Below, in pieces: positions 8,623 to 18,579 of a DNA stretch of 64,000 nt. This DNA comes from Pseudomonas pergaminensis (GTDB lineage Bacteria; Pseudomonadota; Gammaproteobacteria; Pseudomonadales; Pseudomonadaceae): assembly GCF_024112395.2 (NCBI RefSeq), contig NZ_CP078013.2, positions 5,543,501 through 5,607,500 of the forward strand, given 5' to 3'. The number at the start of each line of letters is the position of its first letter. Within the stretch, counting starts at the first letter, position 1. The position numbers and the translations under genes are program-made. Under the pieces are notes generated by a model that saw nothing but the letters and a program-made list of their open reading frames with translations, was not told the DNA's origin and made no database searches.

Positions 8623-9801
8623 ATGACGACAGCCTCGCTTCACATCACCCTCATTACCGAAACCTTCCCGCCAGAGATCAACGGGGTGGCCAATACCCTT
8701 GGTCGCCTGTGCGAGGGGTTACGGGCGCGTGGCCATCAAGTTGAGCTGGTTCGCCCGCGCCAAGGTGTCGACCAGAGCCGCCCCAGCGACGACGCGTTAT
8801 TGCTATGCCGTGGCTGGCCGCTGCCGGGATATCCTGGCCTGCAGTGGGGGCAGTCGTCGATGCACAAGTTACTGCGGCGCTGGACGCGTCAGCGTCCGGA
8901 CGTGCTGTACATCGCCACTGAAGGGCCCTTGGGCTTGTCTGCCCTGCGTGCGGCCCGGCGCCTGGGGATCAGTGTGGTCAGCGGTTTTCACACCAACTTC
9001 CAGCAGTACTCGAACCAATATGGCATGAGCATGCTGAGCCGGATGGTTACTCACTATCTGCGCTGGTTCCATAACCGCTCGACCCTGACCCTGGTACCCA
9101 GTGCCAGCCAACGCCTGGAGTTGGAACGCAAGCATTTCGAGCGTCTGGGCATGTTGTCGCGCGGGGTGGACAGCCAATTGTTCCACCCCGCCAAACGCGA
9201 CAATGCGCTGCGGGAACGTTGGGCACTGAACAGTGAGCAAACCGCCGTGCTCTATGTGGGCCGACTGGCGCAGGAGAAAAACCTGGGGTTGCTCAAGCGC
9301 TGTTTCGAGACCTTGCAGGACACCTATCCCCTGCGCCAGATGAAACTCATCATCGTGGGTGATGGCCCGCAGCGAGCGACGCTGGAGAAGGAACTGCCGG
9401 AGGCGATTTTCTGCGGCACCTTGCGTGGAGAGGAACTGGCGCGGCATTACGCCTCGGGCGATGTGTTCCTGTTCCCCAGCCTGACTGAAACCTTCGGCAA
9501 CGTGGTGCTGGAAGCGATGGCATCGGGGTTGGGCGTGGTGGCCTATGACCAGGCCGCCGCGACCCAGCATATCCGCCACGGCTACAACGGCGTGCTGGCG
9601 ATGCCGGGTGACGAAGGTGCTTTCTGCGATGCCGCCAACTGGCTGCTGGAAGACGCCGAAAGCCTGCGCCGCATGCGGCTCAATGCCCGGCAACATGCCA
9701 GCCGGCAAGGCTGGCCGGCGATTATCGAGCAGTTTGAGCAGCAGTTACGAGGTGTGTGCCAAGGAGAGTTCGTTGCTTCGCCGTTACCATCTACACACTG
9801 A
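8623..9801 (+). CDS. Glycosyltransferase family 4 protein
   Basis: A 392-residue GT-B fold retaining glycosyltransferase. The N-terminal domain begins LHITLITETFPPEINGVANT; the C-terminal domain has VLYVGRLAQEKNL, LIIVGDGPQRATLE and the nucleotide-sugar motif FPSLTETFGNVVLEAMASG (E-x7-E). It resembles the mannosyltransferases of the PimB-like group, but the donor and acceptor cannot be read. I use ATG 8623; the in-frame ATG 8590 would add 11 residues. Same direction as cysZ, 54 bases downstream. Confidence 0.85.
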   Translation: MTTASLHITLITETFPPEINGVANTLGRLCEGLRARGHQVELVRPRQGVDQSRPSDDALLLCRGWPLPGYPGLQWGQSSMHKLLRRWTRQRPDVLYIATEGPLGLSALRAARRLGISVVSGFHTNFQQYSNQYGMSMLSRMVTHYLRWFHNRSTLTLVPSASQRLELERKHFERLGMLSRGVDSQLFHPAKRDNALRERWALNSEQTAVLYVGRLAQEKNLGLLKRCFETLQDTYPLRQMKLIIVGDGPQRATLEKELPEAIFCGTLRGEELARHYASGDVFLFPSLTETFGNVVLEAMASGLGVVAYDQAAATQHIRHGYNGVLAMPGDEGAFCDAANWLLEDAESLRRMRLNARQHASRQGWPAIIEQFEQQLRGVCQGEFVASPLPSTH

Positions 9802-9935
9802 TCCGTCGACAGCGCCAGTCGTCCGCTTCACCTCTAAACGGCTACAACCGACGGCTTACGTGACAGCAATTCGGAATAGGCAATAGGCATTGTCGGAATC
9901 GCCGCTATCAAACAGCATATGTCGGGAACGCCGCT

Positions 9936-9992
9936 CAGATTATGACCACCCATAACACACCTGCCTGGTGAAGGTGGGTACCCCATAATCTG
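9936..9992 (+). promoter_or_regulatory. Inverted repeat in the leader of the 17-residue-repeat gene
   Basis: CAGATTATG at 9936-9944 is repeated inverted as CATAATCTG at 9984-9992, with further pairing inside (ACCACCC with GGTGGGT). The element ends one base before the AAAGAG ribosome site of the gene at 10005, so it could fold in the mRNA and control translation, or be an operator. Two similar 16-mers (TGTCGGAATCGCCGCT at 9891 and TGTCGGGAACGCCGCT at 9920) precede it. Confidence 0.45.
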
Positions 9993-10004
9993 AAAGAGAT
10001 TTTT

Positions 10005-10541
10005 ATGTCGACACACATCAGCGGAGCAGCGGCTCACAACAATTGGCACTTCAGCACTCCGGCGGCTACGGGCAATCCACTGCAAGCGTCCGAGGCAAAC
10101 CACCCGCAACAGTGGCATCGCCCGCGCCCATCCCGGCCGGATTACCAACATACCCAGCCAGCCTGGAATCGTCCGCACCGGCCACAACCGAACTATCAGC
10201 ACACCCAGCCAGGCTGGAATACACCCCATCGGCCACAACCGGACTACCAGCACACCCAGCCAGGCTGGAATACACCCCATCGGCCACAACCGGACTACCA
10301 GCACACCCAGCCAGGCTGGAATACACCCCACCGGCCACAACCGGACTACCAGCACACTCAGCCAGGCTGGAATGATCCCTACCCACGTCAACCGGATTAC
10401 GACTATGCACAACCCGGTAGGGACTATCTGCAGACCACATCAAGGCCTGTACCGACACAGCCCGACTATGATGACGTCTACCGGACGCCCTATGCCGAGC
10501 GACGGCCTCTACAACCACGCCACCGCTTGAGCAACCGCTGA
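10005..10541 (+). CDS. Pro/His/Tyr/Trp-rich tandem-repeat protein, unknown function
   Basis: A 178-residue protein of no family I recognise. Residues 45-129 are five copies of a 17-residue unit, PDYQHTQPGWNTPHRPQ, followed by degenerate copies (PDYDYAQPG, PDYDDVY). There is no signal peptide or membrane segment. Each unit has two His, one Trp and one Tyr, a make-up seen in metal-binding or low-complexity proteins, but this is only analogy. ATG 10005 follows AAAGAG. The opposite strand is also open here because the repeat length is a multiple of three; I prefer the plus strand because of its ribosome site and leader. Confidence 0.55.
   Translation: MSTHISGAAAHNNWHFSTPAATGNPLQASEANHPQQWHRPRPSRPDYQHTQPAWNRPHRPQPNYQHTQPGWNTPHRPQPDYQHTQPGWNTPHRPQPDYQHTQPGWNTPHRPQPDYQHTQPGWNDPYPRQPDYDYAQPGRDYLQTTSRPVPTQPDYDDVYRTPYAERRPLQPRHRLSNR
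10137..10391 (+). repeat. Five 51-bp direct repeats within a coding sequence
   Basis: Units start at 10137, 10188, 10239, 10290 and 10341. Units 2 to 4 are almost identical in DNA, not only in protein, which points to recent expansion by slippage or recombination. Confidence 0.9.
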
Positions 10542-10547
10542 AATAAA

Positions 10548-10573
10548 GGGCCGGGTATCGACATACCCGGCCC
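10548..10573 (-). terminator. Terminator after the OYE-family gene
   Basis: An 11-bp perfect stem, GGGCCGGGTAT and its complement, with a CGAC loop. On the minus strand it is followed by TTTATTT, suiting the reductase gene; the plus-strand repeat gene ends just before it and may share it. Confidence 0.75.
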
Positions 10574-10597
10574 ATCTCCAGCGCCCAACGGGCCTTA

Positions 10598-11701
10598 TCA
10601 GACCAACGTGGTCAACGCCTCACGGCTGAACGGCAGGATGTCGCCCTCGCGGCCTTCGCGCACCTTCAATGCCCAATCCGGGTCCACCAACAGGGCACGG
10701 CCCACGGCCACCAAGTCAAACTCGTCGTTATTCAAACGCTCCAGCAGTTTTTCCAGGCTGGCTGGCTGCGCGACCTTGTCGGTATTGACCATGAACTGCA
10801 GGAACTCACCATCCAGGCCAACGCTGCCCACGGTGATAGTCGGTTTGCCGGTGAGTTGACGGGTCCAGCCAGCCAGGTTGAGGTTGGAGCCTTCGAATTC
10901 CGGCTCCCAGAAACGACGGGTGGAGCAGTGGAAAATGTCCACGCCCGCGTCAGACAACGGCTTGAGAAACTCTCCAAGCGCCTCGGGGGTTTGCACCAGG
11001 CGCGCGGTGTAGTCCTGCTGTTTCCACTGGGAGAAACGGAAAATAATCGGGAAGTCCGGGCCGACCGCGGCACGGGTAGCCTGGATCAGCTCGATAGCAA
11101 AGCGCGAACGGTTGGCGAGGCTGCCGCCATATTCGTCGGTACGCTGGTTGCTGCCTTCCCAGAAGAACTGGTCGACCAGATAGCCGTGGGCGCCGTGGAT
11201 CTCCACGCCGTCCATGCCAATGCGCTGGGCGTCCTTGGCGGCTTGGGCGAAGGCGTTGATGACCTCCTTGATGTCTTGCTGGGTCATGCCATGCACGACC
11301 ACGTTACCGTCCTTGAGCTTCTCCATCGGACCGTAGGCCGGCACGCTGGCGTCAGGCTCGGTGCCGATGCGACGTACGCTGCCCACGTGCCAAAGCTGTG
11401 GAACGATCTTGCCGCCTTCGGCATGCACGGCGTCGACCACCTTTTTCCAGCCGGCCAGCGCGGCCTCACCGTAAAAGTGCGGGACATTGGGGTAGCCATT
11501 GGAGGCCTGGTGGCCGACCACCGTGCCTTCAGTGATGATCAGGCCCACGCCTGCGGCGGCGCGGCGACGGTAGTACTCGATCACTTTGGAATTGGGCACG
11601 CCGCCAGGGGAGAACGAGCGGGTCATCGGCGCCATGACGACGCGGGTCGACAGTTGCAATGCACCGAGCTGAAAGGGTTTGAACAAGGCTTGGACGGGCA
11701 T
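10598..11701 (-). CDS. Old yellow enzyme family alkene reductase
   Basis: A 367-residue FMN-dependent NAD(P)H oxidoreductase of the OYE/NemA family. Visible marks are LFKPFQLGALQLSTRVVMAPMTR at the start, the substrate-binding HGAHGYLVDQFFW segment near 175-187 (His-x-x-His), RTDEYGGSLANR, and the late VAVGRALLVDPDW. Such enzymes reduce activated C=C bonds, nitroesters or quinones. I start at ATG 11701 since the 23 extra upstream codons do not resemble the family. Convergent with the repeat-protein gene. Confidence 0.9.
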   Translation of the reverse strand: MPVQALFKPFQLGALQLSTRVVMAPMTRSFSPGGVPNSKVIEYYRRRAAAGVGLIITEGTVVGHQASNGYPNVPHFYGEAALAGWKKVVDAVHAEGGKIVPQLWHVGSVRRIGTEPDASVPAYGPMEKLKDGNVVVHGMTQQDIKEVINAFAQAAKDAQRIGMDGVEIHGAHGYLVDQFFWEGSNQRTDEYGGSLANRSRFAIELIQATRAAVGPDFPIIFRFSQWKQQDYTARLVQTPEALGEFLKPLSDAGVDIFHCSTRRFWEPEFEGSNLNLAGWTRQLTGKPTITVGSVGLDGEFLQFMVNTDKVAQPASLEKLLERLNNDEFDLVAVGRALLVDPDWALKVREGREGDILPFSREALTTLV

Positions 11702-11827
11702 GGGAGCACTCCACGGAAGACGGGATTTATGACGTGGATAATATGGGGAGCGCAAAGCCCTGGGTAGCACTATTGATCTGGGTGATTAAGGGGTAAAAGT
11801 GGCACGACCTGTTGCCGCTAACCTGTA

Positions 11828-11952
11828 GTGAGCGGGCTTGCCCCGCGCTGGGTGGCGAAGCCGCCCCAGAAAAAAACGCCGCGTTCTGTCTAGAAATGCG
11901 GCGTCTGATTTTAGGGCGGCTTCGCCACCCAGCGCGGGACAAGCCCGCTCAC
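11828..11952. repeat. Long REPIN-like palindrome (GTGAGCGGGC type)
   Basis: The outer arms GTGAGCGGGCTTG and its complement enclose a second pair (GGGTGGCGAAGCCGCC) and a central imperfect hairpin. It is a different REP class from the GTGGGAGC doublets and resembles the element at 41946-42126. Confidence 0.8.
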
Positions 11953-11974
11953 CACGAAAGCCTCCTGGACGTCT

Positions 11975-12457
11975 TCAGGCCAGGGCTTTTTCGATGGCCT
12001 GGACGATCGTCGGGTCATCTGGCGCGGTGCGCGGGGAGAAGCGTGCGAGCACTCGCCCATCCTTGCCCAACAGGAATTTTTCGAAGTTCCAGGTGATATC
12101 CCCAGGAAACTCGGCACCCTCGCCCGCCAGCAGGCGGTACAGCTGATGACGATCAGGCCCGTTGACCTCAAGCTTGCTGCCCAACGGGAAAGTCACCCCG
12201 TAGTTCAGGCTGCAGAACGCCTGGATCTCCTCCTCGGTCCCCGGCTCCTGGCCTGCAAACTGGTTGCACGGCAGGCCGAGCACGGTAAAGCCCTGGTCCT
12301 TGTACTGCTGGTAGAGGTTTTCGAGCGCGGCGTATTGCGGGGTCAAGCCACATTTGGAGGCCACGTTGACCACCAGCACAACTTGCCCCTTAAAGGGCGC
12401 CAGCGGCAGCTCTTGTCCGTCCAAAGCTTTGAGTTTCAGGTCGTGGAAAGCACTCAT
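11975..12457 (-). CDS. Glutathione peroxidase family (thiol peroxidase)
   Basis: A 160-residue peroxidase. The active Cys36 is in NVASKCGLTPQY, with Gln70 in LPCNQFAGQEPG and Trp in WNFEKF completing the catalytic triad; Cys replaces the selenocysteine of animal enzymes. Bacterial members usually draw electrons from thioredoxin. Start ATG 12457, with GGAG upstream, removes a spurious 29-codon extension. Confidence 0.93.
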   Translation of the reverse strand: MSAFHDLKLKALDGQELPLAPFKGQVVLVVNVASKCGLTPQYAALENLYQQYKDQGFTVLGLPCNQFAGQEPGTEEEIQAFCSLNYGVTFPLGSKLEVNGPDRHQLYRLLAGEGAEFPGDITWNFEKFLLGKDGRVLARFSPRTAPDDPTIVQAIEKALA

Positions 12458-12558
12458 GACGAACTCCAGATATCCCATGTTCTTCGCATTGCGGTGCTTC
12501 GAGATTACAACCCGCAAGCCTGCAATCATAGACGCCGATTGCAAAACTCGCCTGCGAG

Positions 12559-13023
12559 TTACTGAGCGGTCGGCCAGGGCAAAATCGGAATGGCCGTGAC
12601 GGCATTCTGCGGGCTGCCTTCGATCAGGCGGTCGCTGTAGACCAGGTACACCAGGGTATTGCGCTTCTTGTCGAGGAAGCGCACCACCTGCATGGTCTTG
12701 AACACCAGCGAGGTGCGCTCCTTGAACACTTCGTCGCCGTCCTTGAGCTCACCCTTGAAGCGGATCGGGCCCACCTGACGGCAGGCGATCGACGCTTCGG
12801 CACGGTCTTCGGCCAGGCCCAGGCCACCTTTCACGCCGCCAGTCTTGGCGCGCGACAGGTAGCAGGTCACGCCGTCGACCTTGGGGTCGTCAAAGGCTTC
12901 AACAACGATTCGGTCGTTGGGGCCGACAAACTTGAACACCGTCGACACCTGACCGATTTCCTCGGCCGAGGCCAACAACGGCATGGCCAGCAGCAGGCCG
13001 AGCAATCCCTTCATGACACGCAT
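12559..13023 (-). CDS. creA: CreA family periplasmic protein
   Basis: A 154-residue protein with a signal peptide (residues 1-20, cleavage after LLASA). The mature part has the CreA family run [27 protein letters not shown], the invariant [13 protein letters not shown], and SIACRQVGP; two cysteines may form a disulfide. Function is unknown. It lies 15 bases downstream of proB and is probably cotranscribed. Confidence 0.9.
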   Translation of the reverse strand: MRVMKGLLGLLLAMPLLASAEEIGQVSTVFKFVGPNDRIVVEAFDDPKVDGVTCYLSRAKTGGVKGGLGLAEDRAEASIACRQVGPIRFKGELKDGDEVFKERTSLVFKTMQVVRFLDKKRNTLVYLVYSDRLIEGSPQNAVTAIPILPWPTAQ

Positions 13024-13038
13024 TGTGTATTCCTTTGG

Positions 13039-14157
13039 TTAGACCAGGATCAGGTTATCGCGGTGAACCAGCTCCGGTTCGGCCATGTAACCCAAGAGTC
13101 CGACAATCGCATCGGACGATTGTCCAATGATTTTCTGTGCTTCGAGGGCGCTGTAGTTAGCCAGGCCACGGGCGATCTCACGACCGTCCGGCGCTACGCA
13201 CACCACCATCTCGCCACGGCGGAAACTGCCCTGCACCAGCTTGACGCCCACCGGCAGCAGGCTCTTGTTGCCTTGGGACAATGCCGACACCGCACCCTCG
13301 TCCAGCACCAGCGTGCCACGGGTTTGCAGATGACCGGCCAGCCACTGTTTGCGCGCCGCAAGCATGCCGCGTTCCGGCGACAGCAGCGTGCCGATGCGTT
13401 CACCGGCCTTGAGGCGGTCCAGCACGCGCTCAAGGCGCCCGCCGACGATGATGGTGTGCGCGCCGGAACGTGCGGCCAGGCGCGCTGCACGCAGTTTGGT
13501 CTGCATGCCGCCACGGCCCAGGGCACCGCCGACGCTGCCGGCCACAGCGTCCAGCGCCGGGTCATCGGCACGAGCCTCATAAATAAGCTGGGCATCGGGG
13601 TTGTTACGCGGGTCGGCGTCGAACATACCGTCACGGTCGGTGAGGATCACCAACAGGTCGGCTTCCACCAGGTTGGCAACCAGGGCGGCCAGGGTGTCGT
13701 TGTCGCCGAAGCGGATTTCGTCGGTGACCACGGTGTCGTTCTCGTTGATCACCGGGATGACCTTGAGCTCGACCAGGGCGCGCAAGGTGCTGCGGGCATT
13801 GAGGTAGCGCTTGCGGTCGGACAGGTCGTCGTGGGTCAGCAGGATCTGCGCCGTGTGGCGGCCGTGCTCGGCGAAGCTGGATTCCCAGGCTTGCACCAGG
13901 CCCATCTGGCCGATGGCGGCGGCGGCTTGCAGTTCGTGCATCGCGCTGGGTCGCGCGGTCCAGCCGAGGCGGCTCATCCCGGCGGCAACCGCCCCGGACG
14001 ACACCAGCACCAACTCAACACCGGCCTCATGCAAGGCCACCATCTGCTCGACCCAGACGCTCATGGCTGCGCGATCCAGCCCCTTGCCATCCGCCGTCAG
14101 CAACGCACTGCCGATCTTTACGACCCAGCGCTGCGCACCTGTCACTTTGCTCCGCAT
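13039..14157 (-). CDS. proB: Glutamate 5-kinase
   Basis: A 372-residue enzyme for the first step of proline synthesis. The amino-acid kinase domain opens with [16 protein letters not shown] and includes [23 protein letters not shown] and the nucleotide site [13 protein letters not shown]; a C-terminal PUA domain covers roughly residues 275-372. I use the third Met (ATG 14157), which gives the length usual in Pseudomonas. It follows obg on the same strand with a terminator between. Confidence 0.96.
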   Translation of the reverse strand: MRSKVTGAQRWVVKIGSALLTADGKGLDRAAMSVWVEQMVALHEAGVELVLVSSGAVAAGMSRLGWTARPSAMHELQAAAAIGQMGLVQAWESSFAEHGRHTAQILLTHDDLSDRKRYLNARSTLRALVELKVIPVINENDTVVTDEIRFGDNDTLAALVANLVEADLLVILTDRDGMFDADPRNNPDAQLIYEARADDPALDAVAGSVGGALGRGGMQTKLRAARLAARSGAHTIIVGGRLERVLDRLKAGERIGTLLSPERGMLAARKQWLAGHLQTRGTLVLDEGAVSALSQGNKSLLPVGVKLVQGSFRRGEMVVCVAPDGREIARGLANYSALEAQKIIGQSSDAIVGLLGYMAEPELVHRDNLILV

Positions 14158-14224
14158 CATCTTCAACCTTAGATTGAGGGCTGCGCGACCCAGCGCGGCC
14201 CATAACGTTAAACCCGGATACTAA

Positions 14225-14250
14225 AACGCCGCTCTATAAGGAGCGGCGTT
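14225..14250 (-). terminator. Terminator of obg
   Basis: A 10-bp perfect stem, AACGCCGCTC and its complement, with a TATAAG loop, followed on the minus strand by TTTTAG. It separates obg from proB. Confidence 0.85.
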
Positions 14251-14268
14251 CAAGTTTATCGCAACGGA

Positions 14269-15522
<1,254 letters not shown>

Positions 15523-15641
15523 TTAAGAAACCAAGACATAAGACTCTTGCAAAAATGAGCGCAGCGACCTCAATCAACGACCGCACATCCAGCGCTTGAG
15601 CCCATCACAAACAGCTTTGCAAGAGACTCACCCCACAAACG

Positions 15642-15671
15642 AAAAAGCCCCGTCGCAAGACAGGGCTTTTC
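15642..15671 (-). terminator. Terminator of rplU-rpmA
   Basis: AAAAGCCC and GGGCTTTT form a hairpin with flanking A and T tracts, located 15 bases past rpmA on the minus strand. Read-through to obg is possible. Confidence 0.75.
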
Positions 15672-15685
15672 CAGCGATCTCGCAA

Positions 15686-15943
15686 TTAAGCTGCGACAAC
15701 GCTCACGTAACGGCGGTTGAACGCGCCTTTTACTTCAAACTTGATCACGCCTTCGATTTTCGCGAAGAGGGTGTGATCTTTACCCATGCCTACACCGTAA
15801 CCGGCGTGGAATTGGGTGCCGCGCTGACGCACGATGATGTTGCCCGGAATGATTTTCTGGCCGCCATACATCTTAACGCCAAGGCGTTTGGCTTCTGAGT
15901 CGCGACCGTTACGGGTACTACCACCAGCTTTTTTGTGTGCCAT
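15686..15943 (-). CDS. rpmA: 50S ribosomal protein L27
   Basis: An 85-residue L27 with the diagnostic N-terminus [20 protein letters not shown], whose tail reaches the peptidyl-transferase centre, and the run [20 protein letters not shown]. It is 34 bases downstream of rplU and cotranscribed with it. Confidence 0.98.
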   Translation of the reverse strand: MAHKKAGGSTRNGRDSEAKRLGVKMYGGQKIIPGNIIVRQRGTQFHAGYGVGMGKDHTLFAKIEGVIKFEVKGAFNRRYVSVVAA

Positions 15944-15977
15944 GAGTCAATTCTCCTAGTGAGGAATTAGGCTGAAA

Positions 15978-16292
15978 TTAAGCCTGAATACCGGTGATTT
16001 TGATCTCGGTGTACCACTGGCGGTGGCCCATACGCTTCATGTGGTGCTTACGACGACGGAACTTGATGATGCGGACTTTATCGTGACGACCTTGGGAGAT
16101 CACTTCAGCCACAACGGTAGCGCCAGCAACAACTGGAGCGCCGATGTTCACGTCATCGCCATTGGCGACCAACAGAACGCGATCAAAAGTAACGGATTCG
16201 CCGGTAGCGACTTCCAGTTTTTCGATCTTCAGGTATTCACCTGGGGCGACTTTGTATTGCTTGCCACCAGTAACAATTACTGCGTACGACAT
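15978..16292 (-). CDS. rplU: 50S ribosomal protein L21
   Basis: A 104-residue L21 beginning [15 protein letters not shown], with the C-terminal RNA-binding run [21 protein letters not shown] 16292 is chosen over a 49-codon open extension upstream that has no family resemblance. Divergent from ispB, with 239 bases between holding both promoters. Confidence 0.98.
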   Translation of the reverse strand: MSYAVIVTGGKQYKVAPGEYLKIEKLEVATGESVTFDRVLLVANGDDVNIGAPVVAGATVVAEVISQGRHDKVRIIKFRRRKHHMKRMGHRQWYTEIKITGIQA

Positions 16293-16531
16293 GGTATTTC
16301 TCCGATAATCCTGCTCACCCAGCGCTTTATAAGAAGAGGTATTGGCTGGCATGGCTGCATGGGATGGACGTCCCGAATGCAATTGCGTAAGGCAGGTGCT
16401 GCCCAGGAAGTTCAGGGTGCGCGATTGTACGCAAGGCAACGGGGTGTTGCAAGAGGCCGTCTATCGCGCCTTGACACTACGGGGCCTGGGTCCTAGCATG
16501 CCGCGCAACCCTTCTGGAGCGACTGTCGCTG

Positions 16532-17500
16532 ATGCAACCCCAAGCTTTCTACCGCGCGGTCGCGGACGATTTTAGCGCCGTCGACGGCATCATCAAGCAG
16601 CAGCTGACGTCTAAAGTGCCGCTGGTCTCCAAAATTGGCGACTATATTACGTCGGCGGGCGGTAAACGCCTGCGTCCTTTATTAGTGCTGCTGTGCGGCA
16701 AGGCCCTGGGTCGCGAAGGCGATGACCTGCGCCTGCTGGCGGCCACTATCGAATTCCTGCACACCGCCACCCTGCTGCATGACGACGTGGTCGACATGTC
16801 CGGCATGCGCCGTGGCCGCGAGACCGCCAACGCCATGTGGGGCAACGCACCCAGCGTGCTGGTGGGCGACTTCCTGTATTCGCGCTCGTTCGAAATGATG
16901 GTTGAACTCGGCTCGATGCCGGTGATGAAGATTCTTTCACAGGCCACCCGCATCATCGCCGAGGGCGAAGTGTTGCAACTGTCGAAGGTCCGCGACGCCA
17001 GCACCACCGAAGAAACCTATATGGAAGTGATTCGCGGCAAAACCGCGATGCTCTTTGAAGCCTCCACCCACAGCGCCGCTGCGCTGTGCGGCGCTACGGC
17101 CGAACAGGCCGAAGCCCTGCGCACCTTTGGTGACCACCTGGGCGTGGCGTTCCAACTGGTCGACGACCTGCTCGACTACAAGGGCGACGCCGAAACCCTT
17201 GGCAAGAACGTCGGTGACGACCTGGCCGAAGGCAAGCCGACCTTGCCGCTGATCTACACCATGCGCGAAGGCACGCCGGAACAGGCTGCCCTGGTGCGCA
17301 AGGCGATCCAGAAAGGCGGGATCGAAGACCTGGAGGCCATCCGTGCCGCTGTCGAAGCGTCGGGCTCCCTGGAGTACACCGCGCAACTGGCACGCGACTA
17401 CGTGGCCCGTGCAATCAAATGCCTGGAAGCCCTCCCCGCCAGCGAATACCGGGATGCCCTGGTTGAGCTGAGTGAGTTTGCGGTCGCGCGTACTCACTGA
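16532..17500 (+). CDS. ispB: Octaprenyl diphosphate synthase (polyprenyl synthetase)
   Basis: A 322-residue trans-prenyltransferase. The first Asp-rich motif is in LLHDDVVDMSGMRRG and the second in QLVDDLLDYKGD; GGKRLRPLLVLL near residue 43 binds isopentenyl diphosphate. It makes the ubiquinone side chain (probably C45 in Pseudomonas). The place next to rplU-rpmA is the usual one. Confidence 0.95.
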   Translation: MQPQAFYRAVADDFSAVDGIIKQQLTSKVPLVSKIGDYITSAGGKRLRPLLVLLCGKALGREGDDLRLLAATIEFLHTATLLHDDVVDMSGMRRGRETANAMWGNAPSVLVGDFLYSRSFEMMVELGSMPVMKILSQATRIIAEGEVLQLSKVRDASTTEETYMEVIRGKTAMLFEASTHSAAALCGATAEQAEALRTFGDHLGVAFQLVDDLLDYKGDAETLGKNVGDDLAEGKPTLPLIYTMREGTPEQAALVRKAIQKGGIEDLEAIRAAVEASGSLEYTAQLARDYVARAIKCLEALPASEYRDALVELSEFAVARTH

Positions 17501-17516
17501 TCCCGCACTGATTAAT

Positions 17517-17586
17517 GTGGGAACTGGCGTGCCTGCGATGACGGTAGTGAACTCACCATCGCTATCGCAGGCACGCCAGCTCCCAC
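17517..17586. repeat. REP pair (GTGGGA type)
   Basis: Arms GTGGGAACTGGCGTGCCTGC and the complement ending CCAGCTCCCAC surround a short spacer, in the gap after ispB. Confidence 0.8.
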
Positions 17587-17679
17587 GTTTAAAGCGCATT
17601 ACCAACTGAGCGCCCGCGCTCGCCGCAAAACCCTATATAATGTGCGACTTTTAGCCATCCTGACTCTCAAGGAGCTTTA

Positions 17680-18021
17680 GTGAGCACGTTGCCACCCTGC
17701 CCGAAATGCAATTCCGAATACACCTACGAAGACGGCGCCCAGCTGATCTGCCCGGAATGCGCCCATGAGTGGTCCGCCAATGGCGAGGCCGAAGCAGCCA
17801 GCGACGACACCGTGAAGAAAGATTCTGTGGGCAACGTCCTGCAGGACGGCGACACCATCACCGTGATCAAGGACCTCAAGGTCAAGGGCACTTCCCTGGT
17901 CGTCAAAGTGGGCACCAAGGTCAAGAACATCCGCCTGTGCGACGGCGACCACGATATCGATTGCAAGATCGACGGTATCGGCCCGATGAAGCTCAAGTCT
18001 GAGTTCGTGCGCAAAGTCTGA
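17680..18021 (+). CDS. yjdM: YjdM/PhnA-family zinc-ribbon protein
   Basis: A 113-residue protein with an N-terminal zinc ribbon ([13 protein letters not shown] then CPECAHEWS, two C-x2-C pairs) and the PhnA/YjdM C-terminal domain ([36 protein letters not shown]). The start is GTG at 17680 with AGGAG seven bases before it. Function is uncertain; older links to phosphonate use are not supported by any phn gene here. Confidence 0.9.
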   Translation: MSTLPPCPKCNSEYTYEDGAQLICPECAHEWSANGEAEAASDDTVKKDSVGNVLQDGDTITVIKDLKVKGTSLVVKVGTKVKNIRLCDGDHDIDCKIDGIGPMKLKSEFVRKV

Positions 18022-18032
18022 ACCTGCTACCT

Positions 18033-18057
18033 CCATCCCGCGCCCGCCGCGGGATGG
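18033..18057 (+). terminator. Hairpin terminator after yjdM
   Basis: A perfect 10-bp stem (CCATCCCGCG and complement) with a 5-base loop, followed by a weak T-rich stretch, 12 bases past the stop. Confidence 0.6.
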
Positions 18058-18138
18058 CGTTTCGCCCTCTCCATTGATCGAACGCAATATCCACACAGAA
18101 AAAACCAGAAACCGCCAATAGGCACTTGCTATTCTACG

Positions 18139-18157
18139 AATAAGAATTATTCTCATT
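18139..18157. promoter_or_regulatory. Candidate Fur box
   Basis: AATAAGAATTATTCTCATT fits the 7-1-7 Fur inverted repeat (TGATAAT-n-ATTATCA) with few mismatches when read on either strand. It ends 25 bases before the start of the small gene at 18183. Confidence 0.55.
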
Positions 18158-18182
18158 GAAACCCATCAAGGAGATGCGACCC

Positions 18183-18440
18183 ATGACTTATTTGATAGAT
18201 GCCTGGCTGGACCGCCCACACCCTTACCTGCGGATCTTGCATCGGGAAACCGGCGAAGTCTGTGCAGTACTGGAAGAAGAAGCGCTGAACGAATTGCAGG
18301 ACCAAGGCGACCTGGACGTCAACGGGCTGAGCTCGAGTGAACCTGGGGTGTTGAAGGAGGTGGTGCGTAATCTGTTTCTGTTTTGCTATGCCCGAGCGTT
18401 GCGCCCGGCGACGGAGCTGAATGGCAAGTTCCATCCATGA
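18183..18440 (+). CDS. Small conserved pseudomonad protein, probably iron-regulated
   Basis: An 85-residue soluble protein with MTYLIDAWLDRPHPYLRILHRETGEVC at its start. ATG 18183 follows AAGGAG exactly, so the start is firm. It occupies the place of P. aeruginosa PA4570 near ispB and fklB (from memory), a gene reported in iron-starvation responses; the Fur-like box just upstream agrees with that. No domain or catalytic motif is recognisable and its function is unknown. Confidence 0.8.
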   Translation: MTYLIDAWLDRPHPYLRILHRETGEVCAVLEEEALNELQDQGDLDVNGLSSSEPGVLKEVVRNLFLFCYARALRPATELNGKFHP

Positions 18441-18460
18441 GCGAGGTTGAATGCACCTGC

Positions 18461-18556
18461 TTTATGTGGGAGCTGGCTTGCCTGCGATGGCATCAACTCG
18501 GTAAGACATCAGACCGAGTCGCCGGCATCGCGGGCAAGCCCGGCTCCCACATAAAG
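18461..18556. repeat. REP pair (GTGGGAGC type)
   Basis: TTTATGTGGGAGCTGGCTTG and the complement ending GGCTCCCACATAAA, convergent position between the small gene and fklB. Confidence 0.85.
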
Positions 18557-18579
18557 CCAGGCGCAGTAATCAGCAGGTC

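Noticed and set aside
10137..10391. CRISPR array
   Set aside because: The units are contiguous 51-bp copies without variable spacers, in frame in a coding sequence, and there are no cas genes.
9834..10412. Minus-strand frame with IPAWLGVLVVRLWP repeats
   Set aside because: It is the mirror of the 51-bp coding repeats; no ribosome site was seen, and the plus-strand frame has leader, start and stop in better places. Not fully excluded.
11828..11952. Insertion sequence ends
   Set aside because: The palindrome is a REPIN-type repeat with no transposase and no target duplication visible.
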